This document shows positions 23,325 to 30,395 of a stretch of 64,000 bases of DNA, piece after piece (within the stretch, counting starts at the first letter, position 1; each line of letters begins with the position of its first letter). The stretch covers positions 201,490-265,489 of the forward strand of contig NZ_JADPQH010000002.1 in assembly GCF_019173455.1 (NCBI RefSeq), in the 5' to 3' direction. Made by a program: the position numbers and the translations under genes. This DNA is from Nesterenkonia sp. Act20 (lineage in GTDB: Bacteria; Actinomycetota; Actinomycetes; Actinomycetales; Micrococcaceae). The notes beneath the pieces are model-generated. The model worked only from the letters and a program-made list of their open reading frames with translations. It did not search any database and had not been told where the DNA came from.

Positions 23325-24958
23325 CGGATCATTCCGTAGACGCTCTTCTGGACGTCCACATCGTATTTGGTAGGGGTGATCGAGGTCAGCTGCACCGAAG
23401 TCTCTTCCTCCGTGTAACGGCGGACCACGCTGTTCATCTCCTCATTACGCGCATCTTCTCCGGGGTAGCCGTCGAATCCTGCGAGGTGGAGACTCTTTGC
23501 CTTGCCGCTGGCGATGACAGCAAAGGCATACGCCATCACCAGCGAGGTCGGCGCGACGCAGTGCGTATCCCCGAAGCTGAAGGTGTCTGGCTGCACGCGG
23601 AGCCCGAAGTCCAAGACTTCTTTGTTCCCCAGCGCGTCCTTCGCATCCTGCGGCAACATCGAGTAGGGCGCGATCAACGGCTGAGGCAGACGCACATGCT
23701 CCTCGGCGTCGGCCAGCAGTCGGATGGGATGGGAAGCGACCCGCACATCGATGAGCTCGGAAGAGACTGAGGTCTGCGTATTCAGCGCGACGACAAACGG
23801 CTTGTGCTCCTTGATGAAGGACTCGAGTGCGAGCTGGTGGTCAGCGACGCCGGGGCCGGTTCCGAGCAGCAGCACGTCGCGATCCTTGAAGAGGCTCTGG
23901 GGGTTCCAGCTACCCTTCGCGTCCTCGCCATAGAACTGCCGAGCTGCATCCATGGTCTGGACATCAAACTTCGCGCCGCCTTCAACGCGAAGGTGCCCGA
24001 TCACGGAGAGCACATCTTCCTCGTCGTACCGCGCATCATTGAGCATGAACTGGATGTAGGTCGGGTGGATGCTGTATTTGCCGGCCAGGTAGTAGAACGG
24101 GTTGGTTCCCCATCCGTAGTGGGCCTGCATCGGCTTGAAGTGCTCGCGAAGCAAGTTCATCAGCGGCACGAAGTTCGGGTTCTTGCCCCTCCGGGCGGCC
24201 ATTTCAATGGCAAGCTCTTCGGTGCGGGCATTGCCGGGCCCACGGCCCATGCCGGTGACCGTCGAATCGATCCACTCGACGCCCTCGTCCATCGCGCGCA
24301 GCGAGTTGGAGAGGGCCAGCCCCATGTTGTCGTGGGTGTGAATGCCCATGGGTCCGGACCATTCAGTTCGGATCCACTGAATGATCTGGGCCGTCTGCTC
24401 CGGGGACATGCCGCCGAAGCTGTCGGCAAAATAGAGGACATCGAGCGGGTACTGAGCGGCGGTGCGCGCGAGCCGCTTGATGTCCTCTTCGCTGCGGTCA
24501 GCGACCTGCATGAGGTTGAAGCCGACCTTGTAACCGCGCTCTTTCAGCCAGTCTGTGGCGGGAACGGCGGCTTCGAACTCGTGGACATGGCAGGCAACAC
24601 GGACAAGCTCTACGGGTGAATCCTCCGCTGTGACGGGGAACAGCCGTTCAAGCGCGTCGATCTGAGGCATGGTCTTGCCGGTCAGCTCGCCTCCGTTGAC
24701 CATGACTCCGATCATCACTGAACTGGGAAGCGGAAGGCTGCGAAGGAAGTCATCGGTGGTGAAAGCACAGGGACCTTGGTACCCAGAGTCCTTCAGCGTG
24801 CGGAAGCCTAGCTCGAGCGCGTCCACACCTGCCGCCGGCAGCGCGTTCAGATAGTCCAGGATGAGCTCTCGGGAGAAGTCCCAAGAGTTGTAGTACCCAC
24901 CATCTCTAAAAGTGCAGTCGAGGAACGTCGGCATTGCAGAACTGGTCGAATTAGTCAC
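23321..24958 (-). CDS. HMGL-type aldolase fused to a GT42/DUF115-like C-terminal domain
   Basis: Residues about 10-300 form an HMG-CoA-lyase-like TIM barrel. LDCTFRDGGYYNSWDF holds the metal and substrate Asp-Gly-Gly signature seen in pyruvate aldolases, and GIHTHDNMGLALSN gives the HxH metal ligands and Asn. This class condenses or cleaves pyruvate with an aldehyde. Residues about 345-545 are a separate Rossmann-like domain (DVLLLGTGPGVADHQLAL, SLHLAGFDGYPGEDA) resembling DUF115 and GT42 sialyltransferases. The start is a GTG at 24958 with AGGA 8 nt upstream. It heads a coupled set with the cytidylyltransferase and HAD genes. A sugar-ulosonate synthase role is inferred from that. Confidence 0.75.
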   Translation of the reverse strand: MTNSTSSAMPTFLDCTFRDGGYYNSWDFSRELILDYLNALPAAGVDALELGFRTLKDSGYQGPCAFTTDDFLRSLPLPSSVMIGVMVNGGELTGKTMPQIDALERLFPVTAEDSPVELVRVACHVHEFEAAVPATDWLKERGYKVGFNLMQVADRSEEDIKRLARTAAQYPLDVLYFADSFGGMSPEQTAQIIQWIRTEWSGPMGIHTHDNMGLALSNSLRAMDEGVEWIDSTVTGMGRGPGNARTEELAIEMAARRGKNPNFVPLMNLLREHFKPMQAHYGWGTNPFYYLAGKYSIHPTYIQFMLNDARYDEEDVLSVIGHLRVEGGAKFDVQTMDAARQFYGEDAKGSWNPQSLFKDRDVLLLGTGPGVADHQLALESFIKEHKPFVVALNTQTSVSSELIDVRVASHPIRLLADAEEHVRLPQPLIAPYSMLPQDAKDALGNKEVLDFGLRVQPDTFSFGDTHCVAPTSLVMAYAFAVIASGKAKSLHLAGFDGYPGEDARNEEMNSVVRRYTEEETSVQLTSITPTKYDVDVQKSVYGMIR

Positions 24959-24980
24959 ACGAGCATCCTACCGGCTGACC

Positions 24981-25994
24981 TCAATTATCCAGGGCCTCTG
25001 AACTCATGCTGGCAGCAGCCTCCAAGAAGTTGCGCTTCAGAATCACGAAGGACTCAGGGTGTTCGTTAGCTGAAATACGCAACGATTCACGAAGAGTTTT
25101 GTCGATTAGAGCCTCGGAAACCTTCCCGCCACCTCGAACCAAGCGCATCGACTCCAACACGTCACGATGGAAACTGCCAAGCTCCGAAAAATGCGCAAAA
25201 ACCCCGGTGGCACCTTGTGCGCTCAATTGGAACAGCTGGCGGGCAAGCTTCGCATTCGCAGCCGCCTCTTCCTCCAAACCCGCCAACTTGTACAAGAGCG
25301 TCAGAACCCGCAGACCCTTGCCCATATTAAAAGCCAGGATGAAGAACGACTGGAAACTTTTCTGCGCAAGGAGGTCCCGCAAAGAAGATACTGTTCTGAT
25401 AAACCCTAGCGTGTCACCACGAGCGAGATACACATGCCAAAGAGTGGTGAGGACGGAGACTTGCAGGTGCTCCCGGTTGTTGCGTGGCGTCTTTTCGAGG
25501 TCACCAGAAGGCAGCACAATGAGTGCACGGAGGAGCATCCGCTCAGCCTCATCCAAGTATAGTGGGTCCCCTAATTCCACAGCCTTGTAGCCACACACCA
25601 CTGCCGCAGAAACGCGGTATCCTGACGTTCCTCGAAAATATTCGAAAGTTTGTTTCCCGACAAAAAAATCAACGCGCGGAATATTCGGACGGCTTCTTTT
25701 CGACTTAAAAGACTGCTCGAATTCTTTGTCGGTCGCGTGGAACAGTTCATCTAGAGAGGCTAAAACTGTGCCCTCAGCAGATCGCAGCAACTTGAAACTT
25801 CGAATGGGAAGCTGCCCTTCCGGAAAGTCGAACCGGAGCACGCCATTTGAGCATCGGGAACTTAGGTAATACTCCTGGCCGTCAGTACCTTCTACTACAA
25901 CTGCACAGTCTGCTAATTGTTCCACCGGCACATCCTCCGCTCCTTCCCTCCGGAGCCCAACTGTCGCGCGCACGAAGTCATATTCCCAACCCAC
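24981..25994 (-). CDS. Protein of unknown function in the glycopolymer locus
   Basis: The GTG at 25994 is set by GGAGG 6-7 nt upstream. The 337-residue protein has a beta-rich N-terminus (about 1-80, with EYYLSSRCSNGVLRFDFPEG). The rest is largely helical (LYLDEAERMLLRALIVLPSG, HVYLARGDTLGFIRTVSSL) with a TPR-like feel. There is no signal peptide or membrane helix. Base composition is more A/T-rich than the genes to its left. I do not recognise the family. Its stop lies 22 nt before the aldolase gene. Confidence 0.7.
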   Translation of the reverse strand: MGWEYDFVRATVGLRREGAEDVPVEQLADCAVVVEGTDGQEYYLSSRCSNGVLRFDFPEGQLPIRSFKLLRSAEGTVLASLDELFHATDKEFEQSFKSKRSRPNIPRVDFFVGKQTFEYFRGTSGYRVSAAVVCGYKAVELGDPLYLDEAERMLLRALIVLPSGDLEKTPRNNREHLQVSVLTTLWHVYLARGDTLGFIRTVSSLRDLLAQKSFQSFFILAFNMGKGLRVLTLLYKLAGLEEEAAANAKLARQLFQLSAQGATGVFAHFSELGSFHRDVLESMRLVRGGGKVSEALIDKTLRESLRISANEHPESFVILKRNFLEAAASMSSEALDN

Positions 25995-26389
25995 TAAAAA
26001 CCTCCAATGACAGATCGCCCTCCGGAACTCACCAAAAATGTAACCTGAGCGGAATCCGAGGTCAGCAAAGAACGCTACTCAACGCGTCATCCAACACAAG
26101 TCCCAGCCATTCCGCGACAGAATTCATCAAGCAACCATGGCGCCACGTTCCACTCCACGGAGGTCCGGTCGAAACCCAAGAGCACTCTTCCGTTGGCAAC
26201 TCGAAACCCGAAGTACCCTCTAGGGTACAAATGGACACCGAGGAAGCTGTCACTTGTGAGCCAAGTAAGCTCTGCCCATTACGCCCACGGCGGTCGTGGC
26301 ATCCATACACTTAGCTCCGCGCCCCGACGCTAGCAACGGGGACTGACCACCAGCTGTAAATGATGTATCAGTTTCACATGGATATATCA
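25995..26389. other. Intergenic region, A/T-rich
   Basis: About 395 nt with no supportable gene. An inverted repeat lies next to the stop of the coiled-coil gene: AATGATGTATC (26359-26369) and GATATATCATT (26381-26391) pair with one mismatch and an 11-nt loop. It may act as a terminator for the minus-strand genes upstream. An 82-codon open frame on the minus strand (26062-26310) has no recognisable features. Confidence 0.4.
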
Positions 26390-26803
26390 TTAACGGGAAA
26401 GAAGCTTTCGTGCCAGCTTACGCAACTGACGCAACGGCTTTGTGAAGCGCCACGAATACGTTTGCCTCATCCGACGAAGCTGACCCTGGTCCTTACGTTG
26501 CTGCTCGAGGAGCTTTGTAACACGTAGTTCGAGATTCGTGATCTTTTCAGATTGGCGTTCGATCGTTGACGCGTCTTGCTCGGCCTGCTCTTCGGCCGCT
26601 CGCAACCACCGATACCGAGTCCTCGCCTTATGTTGCCACGTATCCAGCTCAAGCCGATTGGCGGCTCGTTCGCCCTCGATTAGGCGGGTGAGTGCCAGTG
26701 TCTCCCTAAAGCGGGTCTCACGTTCGTCCAGCAAGGCTGCATGGCAATCGTCGGGTGCCCCGGACAGAGCGCAACTGTCCAAAAGATCTTTGGAAGAATC
26801 CAA
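26390..26803 (-). CDS. Coiled-coil protein with a C-terminal membrane-binding motif
   Basis: The 137-residue product starts at a TTG (26803) with CAGGAG about 10 nt upstream. It is almost entirely helical with heptad-like charged segments (ERQSEKITNLELRVTKLLEQ). The C-terminus YSWRFTKPLRQLRKLARKLL matches a SWRxTxPLR motif often found at the ends of coiled-coil segments in polysaccharide glycosyltransferases, where an amphipathic basic helix may bind the membrane. It has no enzyme domain. Its first residues (LDSSKDL) resemble those of the 832-residue glycosyltransferase (LDSTEDL), which also starts with TTG. Confidence 0.7.
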   Translation of the reverse strand: MDSSKDLLDSCALSGAPDDCHAALLDERETRFRETLALTRLIEGERAANRLELDTWQHKARTRYRWLRAAEEQAEQDASTIERQSEKITNLELRVTKLLEQQRKDQGQLRRMRQTYSWRFTKPLRQLRKLARKLLSR

Positions 26804-26866
26804 GATTCGGCCACTCCTGCCTGTGCGTGCGTTAGTTTACTGATGGAACACTCGACACCTAAGCAT

Positions 26867-27901
26867 CTAAACCGGCTGACTCACGTCCAGCCTTCCTTCG
26901 TCACATATTAGCTCCCCATCATCGGCAGCGTCTTGCTGAGCAACGAACGTTTCACCAAGTCGCCCAGAAAAGAAGTGATCCATCACAACATCCACGCCGA
27001 ACTGGTTAACGTTGCGCAGATCCGGGTCATAGAACATTCCCCGGGAGGCCGGAGCAGTAATGATCTCGTACGACGGAAAGTAGGAGATGTCTTCGTTCTC
27101 GCTCGCCAAATCACCGGCGACCGCTCTAAGCACAGACTTCGAATAAGTAGTAGCAACTAGTACGTGATTTTTGCTCGCCGTGGCAGCAAGCGGAACAGGC
27201 GACACCGTGAGAAGCATTCTAGCTTTGGGATTAACTTCCTTAAGCAATTTCCAAAACTCGCGCATATCTTGCATGACCTGGCTATAACGCAGGTTTCTGA
27301 ATTGGTACTTACGTTTATCGTAATCACCCGCGAGGGTCCCCGGCGCTACAGGATAAATGGTTCCATCCGAGGTGGACTCCCAACCCTCGGTAAGTCCGAG
27401 CGTGAATACGAAGAGGTCCAGGTCGCGGAACATGCGCCTCACGGCCGCCAGGTGACCTTGTCGCAAATCGAGCACGTCACTTGGACTCTCCTGACCTACT
27501 GGATCGACGGATGGGCGTAGCGCATCGTAGAACCGACCGTCCTTTTCCCATACCACCTCCTCAGGCTGCCTCTCACCATGGGCCTCCAAAAACAACTGCC
27601 GGAGCTGGCGTGAGGTGTAGATATTCCCGTATCGGGCCGAAAAAACACCGAACCCCCAGCGGCGGGCCTCGTCCTTGCTCGGGAAGGAAACCACAGGCGG
27701 CTCCACATCGAGGAAGCGCGCACCACGTTGCTGCAAGTTCCGTCCAATGTGCTGTGCGAAGCAACTGCCCGCGGTCGCGATCTTGTCTTCCAGACCCAGC
27801 TGTATGGGATCCCATAGCTGCTCCAGGTCCGCGAAGTGACGACTGCCTACAGAGGCACGCCAGAACGCAGGGGTGTCAAGTCCCTTATATGGATGAGTCA
27901 C
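26867..27901 (-). CDS. GSCFA domain protein (SGNH-like esterase family)
   Basis: The 344-residue protein has the signature AGSCFAQHIGRNLQQRG, which names the GSCFA family and carries the catalytic Ser. A later FVFTLGLTEGWES and a C-terminal region with Asp and His (YDPDLRNVNQFGVDVVMDHF) complete an SGNH-like pattern. Family members are found in exopolysaccharide loci and may be acyl transferases or esterases acting on polymer substituents. The start is a GTG at 27901 with only a weak ribosome-binding site, 19 nt after the hydrolase stop, so it is probably co-translated. Confidence 0.85.
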   Translation of the reverse strand: MTHPYKGLDTPAFWRASVGSRHFADLEQLWDPIQLGLEDKIATAGSCFAQHIGRNLQQRGARFLDVEPPVVSFPSKDEARRWGFGVFSARYGNIYTSRQLRQLFLEAHGERQPEEVVWEKDGRFYDALRPSVDPVGQESPSDVLDLRQGHLAAVRRMFRDLDLFVFTLGLTEGWESTSDGTIYPVAPGTLAGDYDKRKYQFRNLRYSQVMQDMREFWKLLKEVNPKARMLLTVSPVPLAATASKNHVLVATTYSKSVLRAVAGDLASENEDISYFPSYEIITAPASRGMFYDPDLRNVNQFGVDVVMDHFFSGRLGETFVAQQDAADDGELICDEGRLDVSQPV

Positions 27902-27920
27902 TTCTTATTCACCAAATCTC

Positions 27921-28880
27921 TCAACTAATCGAGGACTGCTTGAGAAGCCCTGCCTTGACGACTTTCGCCATTCCTATATCACTTTCGGAAGTCACCCGGG
28001 TAGAAGTCTCTTCACGACGCGTCGAGCCCGAAACAGACTGGGACGCCAGCATTGCAGATGTGGCGAGGAGGTCTTCGACACCGAGACTTGGTGACGTGAG
28101 CGCGGTCCTCAACCATCTTGTGTAGCCTTCCGCAGGAACTGCACCACCATGACCGGGCTTTCCCCAATAGTCCGAGGAAAGGATGACCTTCTCATCCTCC
28201 GGCTCACCAGTCTTGTAACAAGCTGTCAAGAATGGTGTTAGCTGAAGCGCGTTGTGCTTAAAGTCGCCCTGACTCTGCACATAGACAACGCTATTGTTAA
28301 AACCTGATGCGTAAAGAGATGTTACATCAAGACACGTCTCTTTAGAGGCTTGCTCTAGCGATCTTCCTGGCCAGCATTGCTGCAGGTAGTTCACCACGGC
28401 TCCCGGCGAAAAATGTCTCTCCAAGTTCGTCTGCGGCACCATCACCAACGCCAGACTTTCGGGATCGTGGTACGAGAAGTAGAGAGCCGCGAAACCACCG
28501 CCCGAACTGCCGAGGTAAATAGTCCGTGAGGGCGAGAGGCTCGACTTCACAGCTGCAATGAACTCGAGGAGGACTGACTGCACGTCTAGCCCCTCATGAC
28601 CCGCATACCAGCTACAGGAAAATCCGTCTCGTGACATCATGGTCGGATCACAAATCGAGATCTGATGAGCATTATCACTGAATGACTTTAAATTTGCCTG
28701 AAAAGCTGGCAGGGGTCGGAGATCACGTTTGACTGCGCCATGAAAGCGGATCACGAGCGGCGCGGAATCGAAGGGCGCACGAATAAATTTAAAGTGAACT
28801 TCTGTGCCATTTAAGGTTACGTAATCCTGAATCTCTTGTCCAGGTGCAACATTTAGGCGATTCGTAATTTCTTGGATCAT
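27921..28880 (-). CDS. Alpha/beta hydrolase of the polysaccharide-locus type, second paralogue
   Basis: This 319-residue protein resembles the hydrolase at 21,063. It has VIRFHGAVKRDLRPLPAF, then CSWYAGHEGLDVQSVLLEFI, and the nucleophile elbow YLGSSGGGFAALYFSYHD. There is no signal peptide, so it acts in the cytoplasm, perhaps on a nucleotide-linked or lipid-linked sugar. It sits between a GT4 gene and a GSCFA gene, with a 1-nt gap to the GT4 stop. GAGGAA lies 4 nt before the ATG. The region is A/T-rich compared with its paralogue. Confidence 0.78.
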   Translation of the reverse strand: MIQEITNRLNVAPGQEIQDYVTLNGTEVHFKFIRAPFDSAPLVIRFHGAVKRDLRPLPAFQANLKSFSDNAHQISICDPTMMSRDGFSCSWYAGHEGLDVQSVLLEFIAAVKSSLSPSRTIYLGSSGGGFAALYFSYHDPESLALVMVPQTNLERHFSPGAVVNYLQQCWPGRSLEQASKETCLDVTSLYASGFNNSVVYVQSQGDFKHNALQLTPFLTACYKTGEPEDEKVILSSDYWGKPGHGGAVPAEGYTRWLRTALTSPSLGVEDLLATSAMLASQSVSGSTRREETSTRVTSESDIGMAKVVKAGLLKQSSIS

Positions 28881-28881
28881 T

Positions 28882-30135
28882 TTATTCCTCGAGAATTCTC
28901 AGCTTGGGAAACACCCGCAATACATTGCTGCCTGCGAATCGTTCAACTGCGTCGCTGGCGATTCGCTCAAGTTGTTCTATGTGAGCTTCGACGGTGTACC
29001 GCTTGTGCCGCTCAAACGCTTTGTTGGATATACGTACTAGCACTTCTGGCGATAGCGTCGCCAACGTGCTTGCGACATTCGGCCCAGTGTACTCGTCTAG
29101 CAGGAAACCCGAGATGCCATCTTCCAGGATTTCTGCAGGCCCAGGAGCGTAACTTGCCGCTATCACTGGGACACCGTACGACAAGGCTTCCGCCACGGCA
29201 TTGCCGAAGGACTCCTTTTTAGAAGGAGCCAGCAGTACCGCAAGATCGCTGAACATGACATCAGGACTTCTCTCGTTCAGAACTATCTCAAATTGATCGT
29301 CCAGGCCCTCTGCGGTGACCAACGATCGGAAAGCGGTATAATCTGGAGAATTCTTGCCATCTGTGGTGAAAACTTTAATTGCACCCCAGTGACTGCCTTT
29401 CAACTGTCTCGCAATATCGATTAATTTTTCACTATCTTTGGCGTGAAAATCAATTCTTCCAACATACCCGAGACGCGTATTTTTTCCAGGACTGAATTCA
29501 TTTACTGCTCGCTGTTCAACAGGGGCAAAACCCTTAACCTGACCGTGAATACCTAATTGTCTCTGAAAATTAATGTCACCTTCAGAAAATGACATTATGG
29601 CCATCGCTTTGAATTCCTCGACATATTTGCGATCTTTTAGCACCAGAGAATCTTGCAGCATAAAAGCCATTTGTCCAGCGCACACGTATATGACAGGAAA
29701 CTGCTGTATTTGCTCCCGAATTTTCAGGGGGAACGCTCGAAGAGAGTTATTGGAAATAACCATTGCGGTGTCGCTCGTAAGCCACGTGTCCATGGTGCGC
29801 TCGAAATTTTCCGAGTCGGCCGCGAAACTTACTTCGTTCTGAAGCGAGCCCCCGTTCACGGCGCGCGCAGTCAGCGCGACATACTCGATTTCCCTACCTT
29901 GGCCGTGTGCGAGAACCTTTCGAGTTCTAGAAGACATGCCCCCGATGGTCGAGATGTCGGGAACTACTAGCACGACTCTCTTCAGTCGGCGATCAGACGG
30001 TAGTGGCATCCTTCCCATGAGCTGGCCGAATTGTCTGTAGTGCTCGCAGGGGTCCATTCCAAGTTCTCTGACGTCCGGATAGGCGCTCTGGTACCACGCG
30101 GGGTCGAACTGATCGTCAGCACAGACAGTGATCAC
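28882..30135 (-). CDS. GT4 family glycosyltransferase
   Basis: The N-terminal 40 residues (FDPAWYQSAYPDVRELGMDP and GRMPLP) are the short polysaccharide-locus motif of the YxxxYPDV type. A GT-B enzyme follows. The N-terminal Rossmann half has VVLVVPDISTIGGMSSRTRK. The C-terminal half has GYVGRIDFHAKDSEKLID, an acidic-residue motif in LLAPSKKESFGNAVAEAL, and SYGVPVIAASYAPGPAEIL. The GTG start lacks a Shine-Dalgarno sequence, but its GTGA overlaps the stop of a short upstream frame, suggesting coupling. Length 417 fits GT4. Sugar specificity is unknown. Confidence 0.85.
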   Translation of the reverse strand: MITVCADDQFDPAWYQSAYPDVRELGMDPCEHYRQFGQLMGRMPLPSDRRLKRVVLVVPDISTIGGMSSRTRKVLAHGQGREIEYVALTARAVNGGSLQNEVSFAADSENFERTMDTWLTSDTAMVISNNSLRAFPLKIREQIQQFPVIYVCAGQMAFMLQDSLVLKDRKYVEEFKAMAIMSFSEGDINFQRQLGIHGQVKGFAPVEQRAVNEFSPGKNTRLGYVGRIDFHAKDSEKLIDIARQLKGSHWGAIKVFTTDGKNSPDYTAFRSLVTAEGLDDQFEIVLNERSPDVMFSDLAVLLAPSKKESFGNAVAEALSYGVPVIAASYAPGPAEILEDGISGFLLDEYTGPNVASTLATLSPEVLVRISNKAFERHKRYTVEAHIEQLERIASDAVERFAGSNVLRVFPKLRILEE

Positions 30136-30395
30136 GGGGCAGTCTCAATCTTCAGGTAGGTCTGGGGTAGTCGTCGGCCAACGAACCCGGTGGCTCCGAA
30201 GAAGACGAACGAAGCTCCGAGACTACACGCTGTATGTGCCTCAAGACATGCCATACCCAGCCGACGGGCCATACTGGGCGGTGGACAATGAACTTCTCGG
30301 GCTGTATTCCACAACTTATGGACCAAAAGGTCGAACTGATCGGCGTAGCCTTGAACACCCTGTTGGACCACTACCCTACCCCCGTTGTTCCCCAT
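30132..30395 (-). CDS. Short open frame bridging two genes, possibly translated
   Basis: This 87-codon frame overlaps the end of the methyltransferase gene by 20 nt. Its TGA overlaps the GTG start of the GT4 gene by 4 nt, while the GT4 gene has no Shine-Dalgarno sequence of its own. That arrangement suggests ribosomes pass through the frame. The product (with CPPPSMARRLGMACLEAHTA) has no recognisable domain and may be a leader, a decayed gene, or not translated at all. Confidence 0.35.
   Translation of the reverse strand: MGNNGGRVVVQQGVQGYADQFDLLVHKLWNTAREVHCPPPSMARRLGMACLEAHTACSLGASFVFFGATGFVGRRLPQTYLKIETAP

Noticed and set aside
26062-26310. Minus-strand frame of 82 codons
   Set aside because: No motif, no clear ribosome-binding site and atypical composition for the locus.
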